The position numbers were made by a program, and so were the translations under genes. The notes beneath the pieces are model-generated. The model had not been told where the DNA came from. It made no database searches and saw nothing but the letters and a program-made list of their open reading frames with translations. Shown in pieces: positions 44,574 to 56,670 of a stretch of DNA of 64,000 bases (position 1 is the first letter of the stretch; every line of letters begins with the position of its first letter). The stretch comes from an uncultured Nitrospira sp. (GTDB lineage Bacteria > Nitrospirota > Nitrospiria > Nitrospirales > Nitrospiraceae), in contig CABVSR010000012.1 of NCBI GenBank assembly GCA_902500995.1, positions 1 through 64,000 of the forward strand. The letters are read 5' to 3'.

Positions 44574-45773
44574 ATGTACCAGTTGTCATCCGCAGTGTTA
44601 AGTACGATTACATCGGTGGCGAAAGAGAGCATTCCTGACGGGCATCCATTGCTCTCGACCTCGCTGATAGATGGCGTGAGGAACCTTTCAGAGATGTTTA
44701 CCAAGGGAGGCAAAGGTATCGGGACCGCATACCTCGAGGATCCGCGCCTCCGGACCAGCTACCTCAGTTATTATGTGCCGGTCAATGTAAGCAAAATTCA
44801 GTTACTTTTAGAAGAGTTGCGGCCGGTACTTCGCTCCTTTCGCGAGAAAAAATTTCGAGTGCTGGATCTCGGGGGAGGACCCGGCACCGGCGTACTCGCC
44901 TTGGTTGATTGGTGTAGCTCTCGGTCTCTGCCGCCGCTCGACTCTCTCCGCATGACAGTGGTTGACTATTCGGCCAAGGCGATGGAGCTGTGTACCGACC
45001 TCTGGCAAACATATGCCAGGCAGCATCACCCGCATCCAGTTCCACCGTTGAAGACGGTTGTGTGGAATCTTGAACATTCCCTTTCATCAGTACTGAGCGC
45101 GGCAGGAAATGGCTACGACCTGATCATTGTCCAGAACCTCCTGTCGGAGTTGTTTGCCGGAAGTCCGGATCCGATTGGTCAACGAACGGAATGGGCCGAG
45201 CAATTGATGAATGCGTTGACCAAGACGGGCAGCTTGATGCTGATTGAGCCGGCATCGAGAATTGCCTCACGAGGCCTGCATCTTCTACGAAACAACCTGG
45301 TGTCCGGAAGCTCGTGTTCTGTTTACAGCCCCTGCCTCCACGATGGACCCTGCCCGGCGTTGATCAAGCCCGATGATTGGTGTCATGAAGAACGGGGCTG
45401 GGAGCCTCCTTCGTTGATCGGCCAAATAGACCAAGAGGTGGGCTTTATTAAGGATGCGCTTAAATTCTCGTATGTAATCCTCCGCAAAGACGCGCAAACC
45501 ATTGTGCCTCGAAATCCAGACTATCACCGTGTCGTGAGCGAACTGCGCAGCATGAAGGGTGAAAAAAGGGTATGGTTATGCAATGGAACGGGACGCGCCG
45601 AGATTGGGCGACAGGATAAAGAATCTTCCCTCTCAAACGCGGCGTTTGAGGAATGGCATCGCGGGGCCATTGTTCGCATTGATGAAATCGTCAGGAAAGA
45701 AAGAAAGGGGCGCCCGGCGATGATCGGCCGCATCCTTTCTTCAGGAGTGGCGGAGATAATTCGACCTGCGTGA
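44574..45773 (+). CDS. Rsm22/METTL17-like ribosomal small-subunit methyltransferase
   Basis: 399 residues. Matches the Rsm22 family: YLEDPRLRTSYLSYYVPVNVSKIQ, then the SAM-binding VLDLGGGPGTGVLAL (about residues 100-114). A Cys cluster, SPCLHDGPCPALIKPDDWCHEERGW, lies at about 250-275. In METTL17/Rsm22 this Cys set binds a [4Fe-4S] cluster and the protein aids small-subunit assembly. Whether it methylates rRNA here is unknown. GAGAGG precedes the ATG. Confidence 0.87.
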   Translation: MYQLSSAVLSTITSVAKESIPDGHPLLSTSLIDGVRNLSEMFTKGGKGIGTAYLEDPRLRTSYLSYYVPVNVSKIQLLLEELRPVLRSFREKKFRVLDLGGGPGTGVLALVDWCSSRSLPPLDSLRMTVVDYSAKAMELCTDLWQTYARQHHPHPVPPLKTVVWNLEHSLSSVLSAAGNGYDLIIVQNLLSELFAGSPDPIGQRTEWAEQLMNALTKTGSLMLIEPASRIASRGLHLLRNNLVSGSSCSVYSPCLHDGPCPALIKPDDWCHEERGWEPPSLIGQIDQEVGFIKDALKFSYVILRKDAQTIVPRNPDYHRVVSELRSMKGEKRVWLCNGTGRAEIGRQDKESSLSNAAFEEWHRGAIVRIDEIVRKERKGRPAMIGRILSSGVAEIIRPA

Positions 45774-45777
45774 AGCG

Positions 45778-45972
45778 CTAGTCAGCCTCAGGCTCCGAGG
45801 AGCCGTGTTGATGAGAAACCCGATCCTCATCAAAGAGCGCTGCCATTTCAGCCGCCATCAGGTCTTGGTCGTTTGGCACCGAAACGACCGGAATTTCCTT
45901 CCGGGGCTTACTGGACGCGTCAGGAGCAGAAGGAGCCACCTGTTTGGGTTGAGGGATATGTGGATCGCTCAT
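45778..45972 (-). CDS. Small Pro/Asp-rich hypothetical protein
   Basis: 64 residues from ATG 45972, starting MSDPHIPQPKQ. It is Pro/Ser/Ala-rich, then has an acidic helix (DQDLMAAEMAALFDED), and looks mostly disordered. No Shine-Dalgarno sequence is visible; a TATACT box nine bases upstream suggests a leaderless message. The stop lies five bases from the stop of the convergent Rsm22-like gene. An upstream start at 46017 is possible but unlikely. No homolog recognised. Confidence 0.45.
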   Translation of the reverse strand: MSDPHIPQPKQVAPSAPDASSKPRKEIPVVSVPNDQDLMAAEMAALFDEDRVSHQHGSSEPEAD

Positions 45973-45981
45973 AATAGGCTT

Positions 45982-45987
45982 AGTATA
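45982..45987 (-). promoter_or_regulatory. Candidate -10 box for a leaderless small gene
   Basis: On the minus strand TATACT is followed by AAGC and lies exactly nine bases before the ATG at 45972, with TG directly preceding. No clear -35 box. The same TATACTAAGC string at the same distance from ATG occurs at 46470. Confidence 0.4.
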
Positions 45988-46009
45988 CACGAAACTTCGA
46001 AGGGGAGGG

Positions 46010-46369
46010 CTATTCAAATGCTTCTAATGATGAACGTTCGGGGAAATGGGTCTGGCAGTCAGTGCAGGTGACGAAATAAATCGCATCTCTGACGGACATG
46101 GTAATGCGAAAGTCGAGTGATACGCCCCGGTGCTGACAGTTGGGGCACGAGATTTCTTTGAGCCGGTAGGGGATATCCGGTTGAGTCCGGATATAAAAGT
46201 CCATATCCGTATACACGGGAAAACTATATCGGCATTTCATGCACACGCCACGGCATTCTCCATCCGGTTGCAATGTTCGGAGATCGATGCGGAACGTGTT
46301 GGTTTTACAGATCGCGCACTGCACGCTGGCCAGCCGCTTTTCTACCTGATCTATTGGAAGACGGGCCAT
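46010..46369 (-). CDS. Double zinc-ribbon protein, unknown function
   Basis: 119 residues with four Cys pairs: CAIC, CMKC (first ribbon, residues about 18-45), CPNC and CTDC (second ribbon, about 75-105). The two halves have similar layout, hinting at an internal duplication. A GAGGGA site precedes the ATG. It is probably a zinc-binding protein; nucleic-acid or protein binding is possible but not shown. It lies upstream of the small Pro/Asp-rich gene and diverges from the phosphatase-like gene, which starts 115 bases away. Confidence 0.72.
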   Translation of the reverse strand: MARLPIDQVEKRLASVQCAICKTNTFRIDLRTLQPDGECRGVCMKCRYSFPVYTDMDFYIRTQPDIPYRLKEISCPNCQHRGVSLDFRITMSVRDAIYFVTCTDCQTHFPERSSLEAFE

Positions 46370-46447
46370 TTATTCCCTCAGTCACCGGCAGTATACGCAC
46401 GACCATAGAGGATCTTCAATCGCGGCGCTGGAAATCCCACGAATTCC

Positions 46448-46475
46448 TTGACCGCCTTATGCAGCACCCTATACT
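46448..46475 (+). promoter_or_regulatory. Sigma-70 promoter of the phosphatase-like gene, predicted leaderless
   Basis: TTGACC (46448-46453), 16-base spacer, TATACT (46470-46475). The ATG begins only nine bases after the -10 box and there is no Shine-Dalgarno sequence, so transcription should start within a few bases of the start codon. Confidence 0.6.
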
Positions 46476-46484
46476 AAGCTCACA

Positions 46485-46898
46485 ATGCACATGATCAATA
46501 AGAGACTGCTCGTCGGTAACGCCGATGATGCCAAGAATCCTCCTCCGCAGGTTGGTGCCATCCTCATGGTAGCAGAAGAACAGAATGTGACGGTCCCTCC
46601 CCGGGTGATCTATGCCAAGATTCCTTTGAGAGAATTCGGGGAGCCTGCGGTGTCGGCCGTGTATGACGCTGTGCAATGGATCGAAACCCACCTGCCGCAG
46701 CATCGGTTGATGGTGTGTTGCCGGGCGGGCATGGGACGATCGGTATCTGTCATCATCGCCTATTTATGCTGTGTAGAGGGGATGACCTATGCCGATGCGC
46801 TTAAGCTTGCCCTCACCAGACGTCCAGGCGGCATGCCGTTACCTCGCCTTGATGAAGTGATCGCAAGTGTCTGCAGCAGGCGCCGGGGCCGGGAGTGA
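46485..46898 (+). CDS. Dual-specificity phosphatase-like protein
   Basis: 137 residues with the DSP fold. The P-loop is CCRAGMGRSVS, giving catalytic Cys79, Arg85 and Ser86 in the C-x5-R-S pattern. The usual His before the catalytic Cys is replaced by Cys78. The general-acid loop reads IPLREFGEPAV, with Glu rather than a clear Asp, so activity may be altered. The C-terminal helices (YADALKLALTRRPGGMPL) match the family. Its substrate (phosphoprotein, RNA or lipid) is unknown. Confidence 0.83.
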   Translation: MHMINKRLLVGNADDAKNPPPQVGAILMVAEEQNVTVPPRVIYAKIPLREFGEPAVSAVYDAVQWIETHLPQHRLMVCCRAGMGRSVSVIIAYLCCVEGMTYADALKLALTRRPGGMPLPRLDEVIASVCSRRRGRE

Positions 46899-47087
46899 TC
46901 TCCCGCTTCGAATTCCGGCCCGATAACACTCGCCTAGCAGCTCTCTCACTCACCGTTAACTCATCCCTTTCTCCCTTCGTCGCCTAGCGCTGTGGCCGAG
47001 TCGCTTCGTGGGGTTGCATTTCCACTCATCTCCGTGGCGTAATTTGATGCGTTTCGTCTCCTATCGCTTTGCGCAGGAAACATCGCC

Positions 47088-47924
47088 ATGCCTGAATTGC
47101 CTGAAGCAGAAGTCGCTGCGCGTCAACTGCGCGAACGCGTCGTTGGAGCCAAGGTCAGCGATTGCTGGGTAGGGCGAGGAGACATTGTCCGAGAAGGATT
47201 GTCCACCTTGGAATGGTTCCGCCGTTCTACGATTACAGAGGTGGAGCGACGGGGTAAAAGTGTCATCATCACGTTTCGCCGCACAGATCAGACGCGATTT
47301 CTCGCCGCAGAACTAGGCATGACGGGGCTGCTGTTGTTCAGCAAGACCGTGACGAAATATCCGCAACATACGCATTTTATCCTGCACCTCGAAGGGGGAG
47401 TGGAGCCTGAGATCCGCTACTGGAATCCTCGTCGGTTCGGGCGACTCTCGTTGCTGGACCAGGCTGGACTGGATCAATACACGTCTCGTCGATTTGGGCC
47501 TGATCCGCTGCTCATGACAGAAAAACAACTCGTGGAGTTGCTGTCGTCCACACGAAGCAGGCTGAAATCGCTGTTGATGCACCAACAGACGATCGCAGGA
47601 ATCGGAAACATTTATGCCAATGAAATTCTGTTTCGTGCCCGGCTGCATCCCGATCAGGCAGCCAATCAAGTGGGCGAAAATGCCGTACGACGTCTGCATC
47701 ACATTGTGGGCGAGGTTTTACGAGAAGCGATCACGCTGGGCGGGTCCAGCGTCCGCGATTATTTTGCACCGGACGGAACGGAAGGCCAGTACAAACGCCG
47801 ACATTTGGTCTATGCCAAGTCAGGCGAGCCCTGCCCGAACCGATGTGGAGCCGTGATCAAGCGATCTGTCGGTGAGCGAAGTTCGTTTTACTGTCCCCGC
47901 TGCCAACGGATTCGAAGCACTTGA
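47088..47924 (+). CDS. mutM: Formamidopyrimidine-DNA glycosylase
   Basis: Removes oxidised purines such as 8-oxoguanine and nicks the abasic site. MPELPEAEV gives the catalytic Pro2 and Glu3, and RGKSVIITF the conserved Lys. GIGNIYANEILFRARLHP is the H2TH signature. The zinc finger at the C-terminus reads CPNRC...YCPRCQ, with three residues between the first Cys pair instead of two. 278 residues. AGGAAA lies upstream of the ATG. Confidence 0.95.
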   Translation: MPELPEAEVAARQLRERVVGAKVSDCWVGRGDIVREGLSTLEWFRRSTITEVERRGKSVIITFRRTDQTRFLAAELGMTGLLLFSKTVTKYPQHTHFILHLEGGVEPEIRYWNPRRFGRLSLLDQAGLDQYTSRRFGPDPLLMTEKQLVELLSSTRSRLKSLLMHQQTIAGIGNIYANEILFRARLHPDQAANQVGENAVRRLHHIVGEVLREAITLGGSSVRDYFAPDGTEGQYKRRHLVYAKSGEPCPNRCGAVIKRSVGERSSFYCPRCQRIRST

Positions 47925-48063
47925 GTTACCTAGCAGCTGATCGCGCGTTCGCCGCTTAGAAATTCATCAGGTCAATTTAAACTTATCAAGCATTTATGGT
48001 GATGAATCTTCAGTGCGCATTGTGGTAGGACTTCTGTGCTCGCACTGTAGGCCCTTTGGAGGA

Positions 48064-48092
48064 TTGAGCTAATCGGCGAAATTCGGTACTCT
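48064..48092 (+). promoter_or_regulatory. Candidate promoter of the acl-acn-icd operon
   Basis: TTGAGC (48064-48069), 17-base spacer, TACTCT (48087-48092), 47 bases before the aclB ATG. Both boxes are partial matches, but spacing is ideal and it is the best candidate in the 214-base gap after mutM. Confidence 0.4.
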
Positions 48093-48138
48093 GTCGCTCC
48101 GTTTCTCTGCCCTATCACACACCAAGGAGTCGTCAATC

Positions 48139-49338
48139 ATGGCGAAAGTGCTGGAAGGTCCCGGGATGGGGCTGATGAAGAAGTGGGGAATCAACGTCCC
48201 TAACTACGTGGTTGTCACGTCAGTTGATGAGCTGACCAAACTGGGGCAAGCCAACGAATGGTTGAAAAAGTCCAAGCTTGTCGCCAAAGCGCATGAAGCG
48301 TTGGGCTCGCGCTTTAAATTGGGGTTGGTCAAGGTGGATTTAGACTTCAAAGCTGCGGAAGCCGCCACCAAGGAGATGATCGGCCGGCAAGTCGGCAGCA
48401 TCACGGTGACGCAGGTCATCGTCTCTGAAATGATCCCGCATAAGGAAGAATATTATTGTGCAGTAAAATCAACCCGCGAAGGCACTGAGATCCTGGTGGC
48501 CAATTGTGGCGGGATCGAAGTGGAATCAAACTGGGAACGTGTGAAACGTTTGTGCCTCGAAATTGGGCAATCCCCTTCCCCGGAATCCCTCGAAAAACTG
48601 AGTAAAGAAGCAGGTTTCTCCGGCGCGCTGGCCAAAAAAATGGCGGAATTCGCCGGGAAAATGTTTGCCTGCTTTGACAGCGAAGACGCGCAGTACCTCG
48701 AAGTCAATCCAGTGGTTTTACGAGCCGGCGATGACGAATTGGTTGCGCTCGATGCGGTCACCCTTCTCGATGGTGATGCCAAGTTCAGGCACCCCGATTG
48801 GAACTTTGCCTTTGCTGCGGAATTCGGCCGGGCCTATTCCAAGCAAGAGCTTGAGGTCATGGCGGTTGATAGCAAGATCAAGGGCTCAGTCAAATTCATT
48901 GAAATCCCTGGGGGGGATACGGCTATGTTGCCTGCCGGCGGTGGCGCCAGCGTCTATTATTCGGATGCCGTGGTCGCTCGTGGCGGCAAGTTGGCGAACT
49001 ATGCGGAGTATTCTGGGGATCCACCCGATTGGGCGGTCGAAGTGCTCACCGAGAAGGTTTGCTCACTTCCCGGGATCAGAAACATCATCGTCGGTGGTGC
49101 CATCGCGAATTTTACCGATGTGAAAAAGACGTTTGGCGGCATTATCAATGGGTTCCGGAAAGCCAAATCAGAAGGCAAACTGAAGAATGTGAAGATATGG
49201 GTGCGTCGTGGCGGTCCGCGTGAAAAAGAAGGCCTTGATGCGATGCGTGCGTTAAAAGACGAGGGTTTTGATATCAACGTCTTCGACCGCAATACCCCGC
49301 TTACCGATATTGTCGACAAGGCACTTCAAGCAAAGTAG
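48139..49338 (+). CDS. aclB: ATP-citrate lyase, small subunit (succinyl-CoA-synthetase-beta-like)
   Basis: With AclA cleaves citrate to acetyl-CoA and oxaloacetate using ATP and CoA, the key step of the reductive TCA cycle. 399 residues, the same size as green-sulfur-bacterial AclB. ATP-grasp-like N-half (LVAKAHEALGSRFKLGLVKVDLD, YCAVKSTREGTEILVANCGGIEVES, YLEVNPVVL). C-half is CoA-ligase-like (EIPGGDTAMLPAGGGASVYYSDAVV, NIIVGGAIANFTDVKKTFGGIINGFRKA). AAGGAG precedes the ATG. aclA follows after 42 bases. Confidence 0.93.
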   Translation: MAKVLEGPGMGLMKKWGINVPNYVVVTSVDELTKLGQANEWLKKSKLVAKAHEALGSRFKLGLVKVDLDFKAAEAATKEMIGRQVGSITVTQVIVSEMIPHKEEYYCAVKSTREGTEILVANCGGIEVESNWERVKRLCLEIGQSPSPESLEKLSKEAGFSGALAKKMAEFAGKMFACFDSEDAQYLEVNPVVLRAGDDELVALDAVTLLDGDAKFRHPDWNFAFAAEFGRAYSKQELEVMAVDSKIKGSVKFIEIPGGDTAMLPAGGGASVYYSDAVVARGGKLANYAEYSGDPPDWAVEVLTEKVCSLPGIRNIIVGGAIANFTDVKKTFGGIINGFRKAKSEGKLKNVKIWVRRGGPREKEGLDAMRALKDEGFDINVFDRNTPLTDIVDKALQAK

Positions 49339-49380
49339 CCTGCCGCCTATGACCAACTGAATATAAGGGGAGATCCCGAG

Positions 49381-51201
49381 ATGAGTATTCTGGCAAACAA
49401 AGACACCCGGGTCGTGATCCAGGGTGGTCAAGCCGGTGTCAACGCCGCCCGCCGTATGGCCGAATTCTGTTATCTCATCAAGCGTCCGCTGAATGTCGAA
49501 GCATTTGTTTACCCGCCGGACGCCGGTAAGACCAATGAGATCCCGTATGGCAGCGGCCTCCTCGCTATTCCTGTCTACAAGTCTATCGCTGAAGCGACAA
49601 AGAATCATCCTACGCTCAATACCAGTCTTGTTTACATTGGCGCGGATCGGGCGATGAAGGGCGGAATGGAAGCGCTCGATGATCCGCATATCAAAGTGGT
49701 CTCGATGATCACCGAGGGTGTGCCGGAGAAGGATGCCAAGATTCTCGGCGCCCATGCCCGCAAGTTGGGCAAGGTGTTTAACGGCCCCTCTTCCATCGGC
49801 ATCATTTCAGCTGGTGCCTGTCGCCTTGGAGTAATCGGGGGCGCATTCGACAATTTGGTCCTTTCCAAGCTGTATCGGGAAGGCTCATTTGGCGTCATCA
49901 CGAAGTCCGGTGGCCTCTCGAACGAAATTATTTGGATCTGTTCACAATTTGCCGACGGTATCACAACGGCCATCGGGATTGGCGGCGACGCCTATCCTGG
50001 CACGGATTACGTGAGCTATCTGGAAATGTTCGAAAACGATCCGCAGACAAAAGCCGTTGTAATTGTCGGCGAAATGGGTGGCGATCTGGAAGAGCGTGCG
50101 GCTGAATGGTACGGAGCGAAGAAGCGGCGAGTGAAACTGATCGCCGTGGTATCCGGATTCTGTCAGGAAAGTTTGCCGAAAGGCATGAAATTCGGTCATG
50201 CCGGCGCCAAGGAGGGCATGAAAGGCGAAGGATCGGCCCGGTCGAAATCCGATGCCCTCAAGAAAGCAGGGGCATTGGTGCCTCCGACCTTCGGTGCACT
50301 GGGTCCGGCTATTAAGGAAACCTATGAGGACTTGCTGAAATCCGGTCAAGTCAAGGCGCCGGTTGAGCCGGCCGTGCTACCGCGCCTACCGAAGACGGTT
50401 GAGGAGGCAATGAAAGCCGATGAGGTCATGGTTGCCCCTCTCATTCGCACCACCATTAGTGACGACCGTGGTGACGAACCCTGCTACGACGGATATCCCG
50501 CCTCTGAACTCATCAACAAAGGCTACGAAATTCCTCACGTCATCGGCCTTCTGTGGGATAAACGATTAATCTCCAAACAGGAAGCTGAAATTATCAAGCG
50601 CATCATGATGCTCTCTGCGGATCATGGTCCTTGTGTGAGTGGGGCCTATGCGACGATCTTGGCGGCCTGTGCCGGCATCGGGTTGTCCCAGTCGGTGGCA
50701 GCGGGAATGATCATGATCGGCCCGCGTTTCGGTGGAGCGGTGACGGATGCGGGGCGATTCTTCAAGTATGCCGTCGATAACAAGATGTCAGTCGACGAAT
50801 TTTTGGCCTACATGAAGAAAAATCATGGGCCTGTGCCGGGTATTGGCCATCGTGTCAAGAGCCTGCGCAATCCTGACAAGCGGGTCAAGGAGTTGGTCGG
50901 CTACGTCAAGAGCCTCAAGGTCAAGACTCCGTGCCTGGACTTTGCACTGGAAGTGGAAAAAGTCACATCGGTGAAGAAGGACAATTTGATCTTGAATGTC
51001 GACGGGACCATGGCGGCTGTCTTAGTCGACATCGGATTCCCCATCGATAGTTTGAATGGGTTCTTCATCCTTTCGCGCACGATTGGATTGATCGGGCATT
51101 GGGTAGATCAGAAGCGCCAGGATAGCCGTTTGATTCGATTGTTTGATTATCTCGTGAACTATGCAGCGCCTAAGCGTCGGGAAGTGCCGCCGCTGAAGTA
51201 A
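49381..51201 (+). CDS. aclA: ATP-citrate lyase, large subunit
   Basis: 606 residues. The N-half is succinyl-CoA-synthetase-alpha-like, with the phospho-His expected in KFGHAGAKEGMKGEG (about residue 274) and GGLSNEIIWICSQFADGITTAIGIGGDAYPGTDY. The C-terminal ~260 residues are citrate-synthase-like (LSADHGPCVSGAYATILAACAGIGLSQSVAAG, PVPGIGHRVKSLRNPDKRV). The split aclB-aclA pair is diagnostic for rTCA autotrophs such as Chlorobi, Aquificales and Nitrospira. A GGGGAGA site precedes ATG. Confidence 0.95.
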   Translation: MSILANKDTRVVIQGGQAGVNAARRMAEFCYLIKRPLNVEAFVYPPDAGKTNEIPYGSGLLAIPVYKSIAEATKNHPTLNTSLVYIGADRAMKGGMEALDDPHIKVVSMITEGVPEKDAKILGAHARKLGKVFNGPSSIGIISAGACRLGVIGGAFDNLVLSKLYREGSFGVITKSGGLSNEIIWICSQFADGITTAIGIGGDAYPGTDYVSYLEMFENDPQTKAVVIVGEMGGDLEERAAEWYGAKKRRVKLIAVVSGFCQESLPKGMKFGHAGAKEGMKGEGSARSKSDALKKAGALVPPTFGALGPAIKETYEDLLKSGQVKAPVEPAVLPRLPKTVEEAMKADEVMVAPLIRTTISDDRGDEPCYDGYPASELINKGYEIPHVIGLLWDKRLISKQEAEIIKRIMMLSADHGPCVSGAYATILAACAGIGLSQSVAAGMIMIGPRFGGAVTDAGRFFKYAVDNKMSVDEFLAYMKKNHGPVPGIGHRVKSLRNPDKRVKELVGYVKSLKVKTPCLDFALEVEKVTSVKKDNLILNVDGTMAAVLVDIGFPIDSLNGFFILSRTIGLIGHWVDQKRQDSRLIRLFDYLVNYAAPKRREVPPLK

Positions 51202-51240
51202 CTTCGTACGTGATTCACGGATTGTGAGAGGAGCTAGCCG

Positions 51241-51291
51241 ATGCCGACTTCTTCCCAAACGATGAGTCACGCAACTCATAGATCGTATTAA
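51241..51291 (+). CDS. Putative 16-residue leader peptide upstream of aconitase
   Basis: ATG 51241 is preceded by GAGAGGAG with a 7-base spacing, better than many real genes here. The ORF codes for [16 protein letters not shown] and stops 17 bases before the aconitase ATG. Ser/Thr/His are enriched. Such a short ORF can arise by chance, and no attenuator hairpin is evident. Confidence 0.25.
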   Translation: MPTSSQTMSHATHRSY

Positions 51292-51308
51292 TAGACGGAG
51301 AACCCACT

Positions 51309-55806
<4,498 letters not shown>

Positions 55807-55831
55807 GCGGGTATGAGTTGATCTGGTGTCA

Positions 55832-55874
55832 GGCGCAAGGAGGAATCCACAACCTCCTTGCGCCGCACCTTTTT
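55832..55874 (+). terminator. Rho-independent terminator after icd
   Basis: A perfect 12-bp stem (55832-55843 with 55853-55864), 9-base loop, then GCACC and five T. It separates the aclB-aclA-acn-icd unit from frdB, whose ATG is 18 bases past the T-run. Confidence 0.85.
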
Positions 55875-55891
55875 CAAGATTCGAGAGAGCT

Positions 55892-56602
55892 ATGGCACAA
55901 GAAGACACCAATGTAATTGACCAGCCGGAAGTCGTGCGCCACAAGATGGTCACCATCGAAATTTCCGGCAAAAAGTACGAAGTGCCGGAAGGCATCACCG
56001 TGATCAAAGCCCTGTGGCACACGGGGCAGGAGGTGGTGCGAGGTGCCGGGTGTCTGGGAGGCTTCTGTGGCGCTTGTGCGACATATTACCGCACAAAGGA
56101 CGATCCGAAGGTTCGAACCTGTTTGGCCTGTCAAATGGCTGTTGAAGACGGCATGTCCTTTACCATCATGCCTCCGTTTCCAGCGCGCAAAGCGCTCTAC
56201 GACATCCGATCGCTCAAGGATCCGAAGCAGGATCTCTTCAATCTGTACCCCGAGGCGCCCCTCTGTAGAAACTGCAACGCTTGCACGGAGGCCTGTCCGC
56301 AGAAAATTGATGTGCGCGAAGGCGTCTGGAAAGCTGTATTTGGTGACTTCAAAAGCGTTTCTGAAATGTTTATGGACTGTGTCATGTGCGGGATGTGTAC
56401 ACCCGTCTGTATCGCCGACATCGCTCCAAACTTGGTGGCCCTGTATGTCAGCCGAGCTCAGGGCGCTCATTTCACCGAGAAGCCACAAGGCCTTGATACC
56501 CGTATTAAGGAAATTCAGGACGGTCGCTTCAACGACGAATGGAAGAAAGTGCTCGCCATGAGCGAACAGGAGTTAGCCGATCACTGTGCGACAGTCAAGT
56601 AA
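55892..56602 (+). CDS. frdB: Fumarate reductase/succinate dehydrogenase iron-sulfur subunit
   Basis: 236 residues from ATG 55892 (GAGAG upstream). The first Cys set, GCLGGFCGACATYYR with RTCLACQ, binds [2Fe-2S] as in plant-type ferredoxin domains. CRNCNACTEACPQ and CVMCGMCTPVCI provide two further cubane sites. It transfers electrons to FrdA. No membrane-anchor gene follows, so a soluble or ferredoxin/NADH-linked complex is suggested, as in Hydrogenobacter-type rTCA fumarate reductase. The gene starts right after the icd terminator. Confidence 0.85.
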   Translation: MAQEDTNVIDQPEVVRHKMVTIEISGKKYEVPEGITVIKALWHTGQEVVRGAGCLGGFCGACATYYRTKDDPKVRTCLACQMAVEDGMSFTIMPPFPARKALYDIRSLKDPKQDLFNLYPEAPLCRNCNACTEACPQKIDVREGVWKAVFGDFKSVSEMFMDCVMCGMCTPVCIADIAPNLVALYVSRAQGAHFTEKPQGLDTRIKEIQDGRFNDEWKKVLAMSEQELADHCATVK

Positions 56603-56670
56603 CGCGCTGTGCCGCCAGCCGGTTCTGAGCGCATGGCTCGGGTACTGTGCTCCGCGCTGAAAGTGAAACC

